From Accumulibacter sp. (GTDB lineage Bacteria > Pseudomonadota > Gammaproteobacteria > Burkholderiales > Rhodocyclaceae): a stretch of 40,659 nt of DNA. Below the pieces are notes generated by a model that saw nothing but the letters and a program-made list of their open reading frames with translations, searched no databases and was not told the origin of the DNA. The stretch lies in the NCBI GenBank assembly GCA_016789495.1, contig JAEUOJ010000027.1, forward strand, positions 1 through 40,659, given 5' to 3'. Position numbers and translations under genes: made by a program. This document shows positions 24,766-33,631 of the stretch, in pieces (position 1 is the first letter of the stretch; every line of letters begins with the position of its first letter).

Positions 24766-26151
24766 ATGGGTGAAGAAAACAAGTCACTCGATCGCAGCGT
24801 GCCGCAACGTAGAGGTATCGCTGACGTTCACCTCACCGAAGTTCGCTCACTCCTTTCCTTACAGAAGCTGGTCGAAGAACTGGTTCCCGACGCCGAGTCG
24901 GGCGGGCAAGGCGACATCGATCCTGAGATTCAGCAGCAGTATCGGAATGAACTGCGCCAGAAACTCAAACAGATGCCTCCCAAGGAAATCGCTTACATCC
25001 TCGAATCGTTGGAACCGAACGAACGGCTGGTGGTATGGGCGGAAATCAAGGAAGGCTCCGACCCGATCCTGGCTTTGCTCTCTGACGATGTACTCGAAGA
25101 ATTGATCGAGGACAGCCACTATCGCAACGAAAAAACGGTGACCACCGCCTTCGAATTGCGGGACGGCAGATTGCGCCAGTTTTCGGTCACCAGCCCGGAG
25201 GATCTCAAAACGATCCAGCCGATCTGGGTCGACATGGTGGCGCCGACGAAAAAGATCCGCACCTGGGTCGGGGCAATGTTCGATGTCGAAGTGCCCGATC
25301 CTGCCACCCTCACCGACCTGGAGGCCAGCGCCCGCTTTTATGTCGAAGACGACGGGGAAGTGCACCTGCATTCCGACTTCCTGCTCGATACCAAGGATGA
25401 ATCACGCAATGTGCCGGTGGCACTGATTCTGCACAACGAAATCCTGTTCACCGTCCGCACCGAGGAACTGCCGGTTTTCCGCCTGCAGCGCGCTCGCGCC
25501 CGTACTCGCCCGGGCTACGTCACCGACGGCAAGGATGTGTTGATCGACCTCTACGCCGCCGATGTCGAATACTCGGCGAATGCGCTCGAGGATGTTTACC
25601 GCGAACTTGAACGAGTTGGCACCCAGGTTCTCCGCTCGCACGTCACCGACGTCGAAGCGTCGCAGATCCTGGCTTCCGTTTCGGAAGCCGAGGATTTGAA
25701 TGGGCGTACCCGCCGCAGTATGCTCGATACGCGCCGTGCGCTCTCTTTTTTGCTGCGCGGCAAATTGCTGACCGAGGATCAGCTTGCCGACGTGCGCGAG
25801 ATTCTGCGTGACATCGAATCTCTCGATGGCCACACGGCGTTTCTGTTCAACAAGATCAACTTCCTGATGGACGCCACCGACAGCGCGATCAACATCAACC
25901 AGAACAAAAAGATCGAACGGCTTACCGTACTCAGCGTCGTTTTCATGCCAATCAACGTCTTGGCCGGCGCCGGCGGCATGTCGGAATTCTCGGCGATGGC
26001 CACCGCACTGGGACTGGATATGACTTTAGCCTATATCGGCTTTTTCCTGATGGTGGTCGCGGTCGGTATGGTGATGTATTTCGGCCTGCGCTTCTTCGAA
26101 AGACGTCAGCCCAAGAAGCCACGCGCGGAGAATCGAAATCGGCCGAGCTGA
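24766..26151 (+). CDS. CorA-family magnesium transporter with MgtE_N-like N-terminal domain
   Basis: 461 residues. Residues about 25-120 resemble the MgtE_N helical repeat (PPKEIAYILESLEPNERLVVWAEI, LALLSDDVLEELIED). From about 140 the protein is CorA: a soluble alpha/beta domain, the long stalk helix (LNGRTRRSMLDTRRALSFLL) and two C-terminal membrane helices (about 386-404 and 416-440) separated by GGMSEFSAM. The usual CorA pore motif GMN is GMS here (G404-M405-S406), as I believe is also the case in a betaproteobacterial CorA subgroup. AAGGAGG (24754-24760) decides for the ATG at 24766 over an out-of-frame ATG at 24761. It probably carries Mg2+ or another divalent cation; direction and substrate are open. 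Confidence 0.88.
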   Translation: MGEENKSLDRSVPQRRGIADVHLTEVRSLLSLQKLVEELVPDAESGGQGDIDPEIQQQYRNELRQKLKQMPPKEIAYILESLEPNERLVVWAEIKEGSDPILALLSDDVLEELIEDSHYRNEKTVTTAFELRDGRLRQFSVTSPEDLKTIQPIWVDMVAPTKKIRTWVGAMFDVEVPDPATLTDLEASARFYVEDDGEVHLHSDFLLDTKDESRNVPVALILHNEILFTVRTEELPVFRLQRARARTRPGYVTDGKDVLIDLYAADVEYSANALEDVYRELERVGTQVLRSHVTDVEASQILASVSEAEDLNGRTRRSMLDTRRALSFLLRGKLLTEDQLADVREILRDIESLDGHTAFLFNKINFLMDATDSAININQNKKIERLTVLSVVFMPINVLAGAGGMSEFSAMATALGLDMTLAYIGFFLMVVAVGMVMYFGLRFFERRQPKKPRAENRNRPS

Positions 26152-26207
26152 ACGGTCGCTCACCGTGCTGCGGCGGCTTGCCAGGGGTATTTTCCGGGGG
26201 ATGGAAC

Positions 26208-26546
26208 TCAATCGTCGGATGGGGTGAGCAGTTTGAGACCGACAATGCCGGCGACGATCAGCAGGATGCAGAGCAGGCGCGCGACGCTGCGGGGTTCCCC
26301 GAACAGCAGCATTCCGCAAAACGCCGTGCCGACTGCGCCGATGCCGGTCCAGACCGCGTAGGCGGTGCCGATTGGCAAGGTTTTCAGTGCGGCGGCGAGC
26401 AGGAGCACCGACAACAGCATCGCCAGCAAGGTGCCGATGCTGGGCCACAGGCGCGAAAAGCCATCGGTGTATTTCAATCCCACCGCCCAGGCGGTCTCGA
26501 ACAGTCCGGCGACGATCAGGGTCACCCAGGCCAGCGTGTGGTTCAT
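26208..26546 (-). CDS. gdx: Small multidrug-resistance family guanidinium exporter (SugE/Gdx type)
   Basis: 112 residues with four membrane helices and the SMR core. The essential glutamate is E17 in [25 protein letters not shown], the variant of the SugE/Gdx subgroup rather than of Emr[23 protein letters not shown] and [10 protein letters not shown] complete the match. Gdx proteins export guanidinium in exchange for protons as antiparallel dimers. The start overlaps the hemL stop (ATGA at 26543-26546), so it is translated with hemL and lies last in the thiD-thiE-hemL run. No guanidine riboswitch is visible upstream, unlike many Gdx genes. Confidence 0.9.
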   Translation of the reverse strand: MNHTLAWVTLIVAGLFETAWAVGLKYTDGFSRLWPSIGTLLAMLLSVLLLAAALKTLPIGTAYAVWTGIGAVGTAFCGMLLFGEPRSVARLLCILLIVAGIVGLKLLTPSDD

Positions 26547-27826
26547 GACCAGCGGGTGAATACCTGCTCGGCGTCGGCGATGGTGCTGGCAATGTCGCTT
26601 TCCGTGTGCGCGCTGGAGACGAAACCGGCCTCGAAAGCCGACGGCGCGAAATAATGACCGGCGTCGAGCATGGCGTGGAAAAACCGCTTGAACGCCGACT
26701 GATCGGCGTCCATCACTTCAGCGAAGGTCGCCGGGCAGTGCGCACGGAAATACAGTCCGAACATGCCGCCGATCGATTGCGCCGAAAACGGCAGCCGATT
26801 GGCGCGAGCCGCGGCGAGCAGTCCGTCGATCAGTTGCTGGGTTCGGCCGGCCAGTGAGTCGTAGAAACCTGGCTGCCGAATCTGCTTCAATGTCGCCAGT
26901 CCAGCGGCGACGGCGACCGGATTGCCGGAGAGTGTGCCGGCCTGGTATACCGGACCGAGCGGTGCGACATAACTCATGATTTCGCGCCGGCCGCCGAAAG
27001 CGCCGACCGGCATGCCGCCGCCGATGACCTTGCCGAGGGTGGTCAAATCCGGCGTGATGCCATAAAGCCCTTGCGCGCCGCCCGGCCCGACGCGGAAACC
27101 GGTCATCACTTCGTCGAAAATCAACACCGCGCCGTGCGTGCTACAGAGTTGGCGCATGGTTTGCAGGAAAGCCGGTAGCGGGGCAATCAGGTTCATGTTG
27201 CCGGCCACCGGTTCGACGATCACGGCGGCGATTTTCGGGCCATGTTCGGCGAAAGCCGCCTCCAGTCCCTCGGGGTCGTTGTAATCGAGCACCAGCGTGT
27301 GACGGGCCAGATCGGCTGGAACGCCGCCGGAACTGGGATGACCGAAGGTGAGCAGACCGGAGCCGGCCTTGACCAGCAGGCTGTCGGAATGGCCGTGGTA
27401 ACAGCCTTCGAACTTGATCAGCAGATCGCGTCCGGTCCAGCCGCGCGCCAAGCGGATGGCGCTCATCGTCGCTTCGGTGCCGGAACTGACCAGGCGGACC
27501 ATGTCCAGCGATGGCAGCATCTCGCACAGCAGTTCGGCCAGCTCGATTTCCGACTCGGTCGGCGCGCCGAACGACAGTCCTTTTATGGCGGCCTCCTGGA
27601 CGGCACGGATCACCTGCGGGTCGGCGTGACCGAGGATCAATGGTCCCCACGAACCGACATAGTCGACATAGCGCTTGCCGTCGGCGTCTTCGACCCGGCA
27701 GCCGCGGCCAGCAACGAGAAAGCGTGGCGTGCCGCCGACCGACCGAAAAGCGCGGACCGGCGAATTGACGCCGCCTGGAATATGCCTTTGGGCGCGCTCG
27801 AAAAGATGTTGATTACGGGAAGTCAT
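26543..27826 (-). CDS. hemL: Glutamate-1-semialdehyde 2,1-aminomutase
   Basis: Makes 5-aminolevulinate from glutamate-1-semialdehyde in the C5 route to heme. 427 residues of a class-III PLP aminotransferase fold: [17 protein letters not shown] at the N-terminus, [47 protein letters not shown], and [17 protein letters not shown], where K266 binds PLP. Full length for the family. The start at 27826 ([12 protein letters not shown]) matches the family; the frame is open 21 codons further, but that part overlaps thiE. It overlaps the thiE end by 14 bases and the gdx start by four, so it belongs to one tightly packed operon. Confidence 0.97.
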   Translation of the reverse strand: MTSRNQHLFERAQRHIPGGVNSPVRAFRSVGGTPRFLVAGRGCRVEDADGKRYVDYVGSWGPLILGHADPQVIRAVQEAAIKGLSFGAPTESEIELAELLCEMLPSLDMVRLVSSGTEATMSAIRLARGWTGRDLLIKFEGCYHGHSDSLLVKAGSGLLTFGHPSSGGVPADLARHTLVLDYNDPEGLEAAFAEHGPKIAAVIVEPVAGNMNLIAPLPAFLQTMRQLCSTHGAVLIFDEVMTGFRVGPGGAQGLYGITPDLTTLGKVIGGGMPVGAFGGRREIMSYVAPLGPVYQAGTLSGNPVAVAAGLATLKQIRQPGFYDSLAGRTQQLIDGLLAAARANRLPFSAQSIGGMFGLYFRAHCPATFAEVMDADQSAFKRFFHAMLDAGHYFAPSAFEAGFVSSAHTESDIASTIADAEQVFTRWS

Positions 27827-28469
27827 GCCGGTTTTCCTCGAACAGGGGGAGATAAGCGGCGGCGCGAGCAGCCACGTTGGAGGCTTCAAAAAGATCGCTG
27901 ATCACCGCCAGCAAGTCGGCGCCGGCCCGCAAAACGGGCGCGGCATTGTCAGCGGTCAATCCGCCAATGGCACAGCTGGCGACGCGCAACTCCTGCCGGC
28001 AACGGGTGAACAAGGATAAAGGAGCTGGGGGGGCGTTCGGCTTGATCGATGAGGGATACAACGCGCCGAAAGCCAGGTAATCGACGCCGGCCGACGCGGC
28101 GGCTCGAGCGCGTGCGAAATCGGCATAGCACGACGCGCCAAGCACGGCGCCTGCCGGCAAGGCCTGCCGGGCGGCACGCAGATCGCCATCTTCAGCGCCG
28201 AGATGAACACCGTCGGCGCCGATCGACAGAGCCAGCGACAAATCGTCGTTGATCAGCAGGCGGACGCCGTGGCGCCGGCACAGATCGAGCAAGGCGCGGG
28301 CGGTCTCTGCTCGCCGTCGACCGTCGGCGCGTTTGTCGCGGTACTGCACCATCACCGCCCCGCCAGTGATGGCCTGGGCGACCCGGTCGAACAACGAATC
28401 GTCGGGCAAGTTGTCCGGGGTGACGGCGTAAAGGCCGCGCAGCGGGCCGAAGGTATCCGGATCACGCAT
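27813..28469 (-). CDS. thiE: Thiamine-phosphate synthase
   Basis: Joins HMP-pyrophosphate and the thiazole phosphate into thiamine monophosphate. A 218-residue TIM barrel with GLYAVTPD at the first strand, [11 protein letters not shown] (Q-x-R-x-K, pyrophosphate-binding), [55 protein letters not shown] and the phosphate-binding [11 protein letters not shown] start it at 28469 ([16 protein letters not shown]); the frame is open further but overlaps thiD. It overlaps the thiD end by eight bases. With thiD upstream, this pair makes the pyrimidine half and the condensation step. Confidence 0.94.
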   Translation of the reverse strand: MRDPDTFGPLRGLYAVTPDNLPDDSLFDRVAQAITGGAVMVQYRDKRADGRRRAETARALLDLCRRHGVRLLINDDLSLALSIGADGVHLGAEDGDLRAARQALPAGAVLGASCYADFARARAAASAGVDYLAFGALYPSSIKPNAPPAPLSLFTRCRQELRVASCAIGGLTADNAAPVLRAGADLLAVISDLFEASNVAARAAAYLPLFEENRHDFP

Positions 28470-29301
28470 CGTCGTGCCATGGCCGGCGACCGAACAGCCG
28501 GTCGGGAATGAATTGTCCCTTGCCGGGTCGGAACGCGGCGTCGAGCGACTTCCAGGTGTACCGCTGTGCCGTCTGCACCGCCACCTCGACCGGCTGGCCT
28601 TGCGCCAGGCAGGCCGCCACCGCCGAGGCCAGGGTGCAACCCGAACCATGGTAGCTGCCGGACAGCCGCGGCCAGTGGTCGGCGCGTACCCGGCCGTGCC
28701 CTCGGCGGTAGAGTTCGTTGATCACCTGTGGGGTTTCATGATGAGTGCCGGTCAACAAGACGTACTCGCAACCCAGGTCGAGCAGCTGTTGACTGCACTC
28801 GGTCAAAGTCAAATCCGCTGTTTCCGATGCGTGCCCGGCCGCCAGGCGGCGTGCTTCGATGGTATTTGGCGTCAGGACGGTGGTCAGCGGCAACAGGCGC
28901 TCGCGAATGGCTGAAATCATTGGTTCATCGACCATCATGTCACCCCGTCCCGAAGCCAGCACCGGGTCGACAACCACCGGGAGCGTCGGCAACGCAGTAA
29001 GCAGTTCGGCAATGACCGTCACCTGATCGACGCTACCGAGCAGTCCGATTTTAAAGGCTGCCACCGTCATATCCTTCAACAGCGCATGCGCTTGCTCGGC
29101 GACCCAGTCAGTGTCGACGGCGGAAATTTTGTAGACACCAACGGTGTCCTGTACCGTCAGAGCGGTCAACACCGACAGCGGGTGGCAACCCATCGATGCC
29201 AGCGTCAACAGATCGGCTTGCATTCCGGCACCGCAGGACGGATCGCTGGCGGCGAAAACAAGAACCAGGGGTGGCGAGGCAGTGCGGTGGCTGCGATTCA
29301 T
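28462..29301 (-). CDS. thiD: Hydroxymethylpyrimidine/phosphomethylpyrimidine kinase
   Basis: Phosphorylates HMP and HMP-P for thiamine synthesis. A 279-residue ribokinase-fold protein with FAASDPSCGAGMQADLLTLA at the N-terminus, GCHPLSVLTALTVQDT, VVDPVLASGRGDMM, LTPNTIEARRLAG-like (here LTPNTIEARRLAAG) and the anion-hole/catalytic GSYHGSGCTLASAVAA near residue 220. First gene of the minus-strand run thiD-thiE-hemL-gdx. No TPP riboswitch was recognised in the 394 bases upstream. Its frame and length match the bacterial family, with no sign of fusion to thiE. Confidence 0.95.
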   Translation of the reverse strand: MNRSHRTASPPLVLVFAASDPSCGAGMQADLLTLASMGCHPLSVLTALTVQDTVGVYKISAVDTDWVAEQAHALLKDMTVAAFKIGLLGSVDQVTVIAELLTALPTLPVVVDPVLASGRGDMMVDEPMISAIRERLLPLTTVLTPNTIEARRLAAGHASETADLTLTECSQQLLDLGCEYVLLTGTHHETPQVINELYRRGHGRVRADHWPRLSGSYHGSGCTLASAVAACLAQGQPVEVAVQTAQRYTWKSLDAAFRPGKGQFIPDRLFGRRPWHDDA

Positions 29302-29695
29302 CCGAGGCGAGCACGATCGAAAAGGGCTGCCAGGAACGGTGAAAGTTGGCAGCAGTTGAAAGGTTTGGCTAGAATCTTATGAATATCGTTCGATTTTAAC
29401 CGAAAATCATGACCCGTCAGATGCCCGGCCACAACTCGTCGTCACCCTCCGGACAACTGCTACCCAGGCCCAAGCTATGACGGACGGTTAGTCGGATGGC
29501 GAATGTCTGCCGACCGTGGCAAAGTATACGATCGATCCATCATCGGCATTCGCCAGGTCCGTGGCGGACGCCAGGGAATCATCGAAAGGCTCGAAATGTG
29601 AAACCAATGCGTTATAGTGATAGACGGAACGATAATTGCGATCACTGACGCAGACTACTGACGATCGATACTGAACAACCTCCCGGAGGAAAAAA
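29302..29695. other. Divergent region between thiD and pilG
   Basis: 394 bases. It contains a plus-strand promoter candidate (29346-29375), a 23-codon frame at 29409-29480 without a ribosome site, and a GC-poor part before pilG (TTATAGTGATAG near 29613). In several relatives I would expect a rubredoxin gene between thiD and pilG; no CxxC pair of that type is encoded here in either direction. Confidence 0.4.
29346..29375 (+). promoter_or_regulatory. Candidate sigma-70 promoter reading towards pilG
   Basis: TTGGCA (29346-29351), an 18-base spacer and TAGAAT (29370-29375). It would give a leader of about 310 bases before pilG, so it either drives the chp cluster from far upstream or serves an unseen small RNA. 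Confidence 0.35.
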
Positions 29696-30094
29696 TTGGC
29701 TGAAGTCGCGAGTCTGAAGGGTGTCAAGGTGATGATCATTGATGACAGCAATACAATTCGCCGCAGCGCAGAAATATTTCTGGTGCAGGCCGGTTGTCAG
29801 GTATTGCTCGCCGAAGATGGCTTTGACGCGCTGGCGACGATTGCCGACCATCAGCCGGATGTGATTTTCTGCGACATTGTCATGCCTCGGCTCGATGGCT
29901 ATCAGACCTGCGCGCTGATCAAGAAAAATCAACGTTTCAGTTCGACTCCAGTGATCATGCTGTCGTCCAAGGATGGTTTGTTCGACCGTGCGCGCGGCCG
30001 GATGGTCGGTTCCGACCATTATCTGACCAAACCCTTCACCAAGGACAGTCTATTGCAAACCGCTGCCTCCTTCGCGCCACGGTCCGCCAGATGA
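29696..30094 (+). CDS. pilG: Type IV pilus response regulator PilG
   Basis: A single-domain receiver of 132 residues, output of the Chp chemosensory system that promotes pilus extension and, in Pseudomonas, cAMP signalling. VMIIDDSNTIRRSAEIFL, the phospho-acceptor in FCDIVMPRLDGY (D60), VIMLSSKDGLFDRARGRMVGSDHYLTKPF: the KDGLFDRARGRMVGSDHYLTKPF block (read here in parts) is typical of PilG. The start is the TTG at 29696, with GGAGG at 29685-29689; the next ATG, at 29732, would delete the first beta strand. pilH follows after 42 bases. The rare start codon may lower expression. Confidence 0.93.
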   Translation: MAEVASLKGVKVMIIDDSNTIRRSAEIFLVQAGCQVLLAEDGFDALATIADHQPDVIFCDIVMPRLDGYQTCALIKKNQRFSSTPVIMLSSKDGLFDRARGRMVGSDHYLTKPFTKDSLLQTAASFAPRSAR

Positions 30095-30136
30095 ACTCGA
30101 CCGCATTGATTGGCAATCAGGAGGTTTGACGAGGCT

Positions 30137-30499
30137 ATGACAATCAAAAAAATTCTTGTCGTTGACGATTCGCCGACTGAACGTCACGTGATGAAAGCCC
30201 TATTGATCAGTAACGGTTATGAAGTGATCACCGCTGAAAGCGGTGAAGAGGGCATTGCCAAAGCCAAGAAAGAATTGCCGGACCTGGTGCTGATGGACGT
30301 AGTAATGCCCGGCCTGAATGGCTTTCAGGCGACTCGCACCTTGACCCGGGATCAGGCCACTCGCAATATCCCTGTTTTCGTGTGCACCACCAAGGGTCAG
30401 GAAACGGACAAAATCTGGGGCTTGCGGCAGGGGGCTCAGGATTATCTGGTCAAGCCGGTGGACAGCCAAGAATTGCTGGCCAAAATCGCGGCTCTTTGA
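30137..30499 (+). CDS. pilH: Type IV pilus response regulator PilH
   Basis: A 120-residue CheY-like receiver: KILVVDDSPTERHVM, VLMDVVMPGLNGFQATR (D54), VFVCTTKGQETDKIWGLRQG and YLVKPVD. The CTTKGQETDKIWGLRQGA motif, in place of the usual SA-x-x, is characteristic of PilH. It is thought to act opposite to PilG, favouring retraction or serving as a phosphate sink for ChpA. A tight GAGG at 30131-30134 plus CAGGAGG further upstream precedes the ATG at 30137. The frame is open to 30110 (TTG), but that extension is not part of the family. Confidence 0.94.
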   Translation: MTIKKILVVDDSPTERHVMKALLISNGYEVITAESGEEGIAKAKKELPDLVLMDVVMPGLNGFQATRTLTRDQATRNIPVFVCTTKGQETDKIWGLRQGAQDYLVKPVDSQELLAKIAAL

Positions 30500-30655
30500 G
30501 ATCGACCAGACCACTGACCCGTAAATGTCAATTATGTTTGCCGCCCCGGTGTCGAAACAGCTCTTGCCGTGGTTTCGTTGTCCGACCAGGGTGTCGGCGC
30601 TGGATTATTCGATAGAAAACAAGCATGTTAATACCATCTCCGTGATAACGCAGGC

Positions 30656-31165
30656 ATGACCAAAAGAACTAGACTGCATGAGTTCCAGTCTTATTTGGCT
30701 TCTCGCTTGGCCGGGGTCGACAATCGCAGTGCGTCTGGCTTGCTCGGGATTCAGGCGGGAGGCGAATACTGGCTGCTGGATCTGGCTGATTCCGGCGAGA
30801 TCGTCCCCCTGTCCCCGCTGACCAGTGTTCCTTTGACCAAACCCTGGTTTCTGGGGATTGCCAATATTCGGGGCAACCTGTTCTCGGTTGTCGACTGGTC
30901 GGCATTCCTAGGCAAGGAAAATACGGTACAAAATGCCAATTCCCGTCTGTTGTTGATCGGCACCCGCCACGGTAGCAATGCCGCGCTGTTGGTGACGCGG
31001 ATGGTCGGATTGCGCAATGTGAATGCATTGACTCTGGAGCATGCCGAGCCGGCAGCACCAGCCTGGGCAAACGAGACCTTTTCCGATAACGAGGGGCGCC
31101 GATGGAAGAAGCTGCGGGTGCGCGAGCTGCTGACGGACCAGGCTTTCATGGATATCGGTATTTAG
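30656..31165 (+). CDS. pilI: CheW-like adaptor PilI
   Basis: 169 residues with a CheW domain (about 28-165) coupling the PilJ receptor to the ChpA kinase: GLLGIQAGGEYWLLDLADSGEIVPL, PLTKPWFLGIANIRGNLFSVVDW (the canonical G-x-x-N-x-RG block), LLIGTRHGSNAALLVTRMVGLRN. It ends at a conserved-looking DQAFMDIG, as PilI proteins do. 156 bases separate it from pilH; that gap has no gene, so an internal promoter is possible. The ATG at 30656 follows TAACGCAGGC, a weak ribosome site. Confidence 0.92.
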   Translation: MTKRTRLHEFQSYLASRLAGVDNRSASGLLGIQAGGEYWLLDLADSGEIVPLSPLTSVPLTKPWFLGIANIRGNLFSVVDWSAFLGKENTVQNANSRLLLIGTRHGSNAALLVTRMVGLRNVNALTLEHAEPAAPAWANETFSDNEGRRWKKLRVRELLTDQAFMDIGI

Positions 31166-31305
31166 CTTCCGTTCTTTTTGAAACGATAAAAAATGCTCGA
31201 AGATACTCTTTCCGAACGACAATTTTCCGTGACTGCTCGCGCGGTCATCCACGCGGTCTCGTCTGACCACGGCCAATGTTCGGACAGCACCACCGGAGGC
31301 GCACG

Positions 31306-33465
31306 ATGAATCGCAAAGCCAAACTGCCGCCTTTCCTGGCCCGAATCGCCGACCCGGCCGGCAAAACCGTCGTCGTCTCCAGCGATGGCGGGAGGGGAAC
31401 GTGGATTGAGAAATTTCGATTGCCATTGACGTTCCTCAGTCAATATCCGATTGGCAAACAGCTGCAAATCATTGGTGTTGCCTTGATAATCGTCATGCTA
31501 TTGATCGCGATCATGGTTTTCCGAGACAGTCGTCAAGCGACTCATGGCACGGCCTATATCGCGGCGGTTGGCGACATGCGCATGCTCTCACAACGTTTGG
31601 CCAAGGCCGCGAACGTCGCTTTGCTCGGCGATCCGAATGGCTTCAAGCAACTGCGTGATTCCCGCGAAGCGTTCGCCAGCAACCTCGAAAAATTGACCAA
31701 CGGCGGGGAACTGGCTTCGACGACGGTTCCAGGGTCGCCATCGAGTGTCCAGAGCCAGTTACAGGCCTTGACGCAGGTTTGGGAAAAAACCGACAAAAAC
31801 GCAGCGCAATTGCTGGAGGTCGAACAGAACCTGGTCGTTCTCGGCAAGGACGTCGCGCGGATCAACGCCACGAATCAACAACTGCTCGATCTCGCCACGC
31901 AGGTGTCGACGCTCAAAACGCAAAGTGGCGCCAGTTTGCGCGAAAACACCCTGGCCAATCAACTGGTGATGCTGACCCAGCGTATTGCCAAAAATGTCAA
32001 TTCGTTGCTGGGCGGTCAGGCCATAGAAAACGAAAATTTTCTTATTCTCAGCAAAGATACCACCACCTTCCGGGAGGCGCTGAAAACCCTCACCAAAGGT
32101 AGCGAGGCGCAACGAATCGCACCAACGACCGACCCGGAGATTCGCAGCAAACTTGTTGAACTCGAGGAAAAATTCGCCGAAACGCAGACCGCGATCAACA
32201 CCATTCTGGAAAACATGCAACGCTTGACCGGCGCCAAACGGGCCGGGGCGAAAATTTTCAACGACAGCGAAGAACTGCTCGAAGCGACCAATCAGTTAAT
32301 GCAATCGTACCAAGGCAATGTGCTATCTCGGACAGGCTACATCATCATGATGATCATCCTCAGCCTGCTCGCCTTGGTACTGCTGGCGATGCTGGTCGTC
32401 ACCTACCTTACCGAGAGTCAGCGTCATGCGCAACAAGCGGCGCAAAGCCAACAGGAAACTGAAAAGGTCAACAAACAGAATCAGGGGGCGATTCTGCGGC
32501 TGATGAACGAACTCGGAGATTTGGCCGATGGTGATCTGACGGTCACCGCAACGGTTTCTGAGGACATCACGGGTGCGATTGCCGACTCGATCAATTACAC
32601 CATCGAAGAACTGCGGGTGCTGGTCGGGCGAATCAACGACGCTGCCGGGCAGGTGACCATGGCCACCGAAATCGCGCAGCAGACCTCCACCGAATTGCTG
32701 GCGGCAGCCGAACGGCAGTCCATGGAAATCAAGGCCGCTGGACAATCCGTGCTGTCGATGGCCACCTCGATGACCAATGTTTCCTCTGAAGCCAGGCAAT
32801 CGGCGACCGTTGCTCGCCAGTCGCTGGCCGCCGCGGACAAAGGGGCGCTAGCCGTCGAAGACTCGATCAAGGGGATGAACAAGCTTCGCGACCAGATTCA
32901 GGAAACATCGAAACGTATCAAGCGCCTGGGTGAGTCGTCACAAGAAATCGGCGAAATTGTCGAACTGATTTCCGACATTACCGAGCAGACCAATGTCCTG
33001 GCACTCAATGCGGCGATCCAGGCCGCCTCCGCCGGTGAAGCCGGCCGCGGGTTCACGGTGGTTGCCGAGGAAGTCCAGCGACTGGCCGAGCGTTCCGGTG
33101 AAGCCACCAAGCAGATCGGCGCGATCGTCAGAGCGATTCAGACCGACACCCAGGATACCGTTTCAGCGATGGAAGAGTCCACCCGCGGCGTTGTCGAAGG
33201 AGCAAAACTTTCCGACGCTGCCGGTAAAGCGCTGGCGGAGATTGGCGAAGTGTCCAAGTCTCTTACCGGGCTGATCGAAAATATTTCGCGAGCCACACGT
33301 CAGCAAGCCGACGTTGCGACCAACGTCGCTCGCAAAATGCAAGACATCCTACAGGTCACCGGACAAACGACCGCGGGTACCGAGAAAACCGCAATCGCCA
33401 TTGGGGAACTGGCATCTCTGGCAACAGAGTTGAAAGGATCGGTCGCTGGTTTCAAGGTCTCTTGA
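31306..33465 (+). CDS. pilJ: Type IV pilus methyl-accepting chemotaxis receptor PilJ
   Basis: 719 residues. Membrane helix 1 (about 46-70), a periplasmic sensor of two repeated helical PilJ_N units (each with [10 protein letters not shown] or [11 protein letters not shown]), membrane helix 2 (about 343-367), a HAMP-like segment and the cytoplasmic signalling hairpin. Its tip, [20 protein letters not shown] plus [21 protein letters not shown] (about 555-600), is intact. In Pseudomonas PilJ senses pilus/surface contact through PilA. CCGGAGG at 31293-31299 decides for the ATG at 31306. No pilK/chpB methylation genes are in the window, although glutamate/glutamine-rich adaptation helices are present. 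Confidence 0.95.
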   Translation: MNRKAKLPPFLARIADPAGKTVVVSSDGGRGTWIEKFRLPLTFLSQYPIGKQLQIIGVALIIVMLLIAIMVFRDSRQATHGTAYIAAVGDMRMLSQRLAKAANVALLGDPNGFKQLRDSREAFASNLEKLTNGGELASTTVPGSPSSVQSQLQALTQVWEKTDKNAAQLLEVEQNLVVLGKDVARINATNQQLLDLATQVSTLKTQSGASLRENTLANQLVMLTQRIAKNVNSLLGGQAIENENFLILSKDTTTFREALKTLTKGSEAQRIAPTTDPEIRSKLVELEEKFAETQTAINTILENMQRLTGAKRAGAKIFNDSEELLEATNQLMQSYQGNVLSRTGYIIMMIILSLLALVLLAMLVVTYLTESQRHAQQAAQSQQETEKVNKQNQGAILRLMNELGDLADGDLTVTATVSEDITGAIADSINYTIEELRVLVGRINDAAGQVTMATEIAQQTSTELLAAAERQSMEIKAAGQSVLSMATSMTNVSSEARQSATVARQSLAAADKGALAVEDSIKGMNKLRDQIQETSKRIKRLGESSQEIGEIVELISDITEQTNVLALNAAIQAASAGEAGRGFTVVAEEVQRLAERSGEATKQIGAIVRAIQTDTQDTVSAMEESTRGVVEGAKLSDAAGKALAEIGEVSKSLTGLIENISRATRQQADVATNVARKMQDILQVTGQTTAGTEKTAIAIGELASLATELKGSVAGFKVS

Positions 33466-33631
33466 CCGGCGGCCGCGATAAGACAACACAGGCTACCAAC
33501 CGGTGCGCAGACTGAGTACATGATCGCCAAGTAGCCGGCACCAATGGGCCGTGTCCTGGCGTGTCACCTGGTAGCTGCATGCGTAGCCTAGGCGCTCGCG
33601 CCGGAAGCATGGATTGGAGAACCTGTCTTAA

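Noticed and set aside
29302-29420. TPP riboswitch before thiD
   Set aside because: I looked for the conserved CUGAGA and ACCUGA-type elements on the minus strand and did not find them together.
29409-29480. 23-codon frame downstream of the promoter candidate before pilG
   Set aside because: No ribosome site and no motif; not distinguishable from chance.
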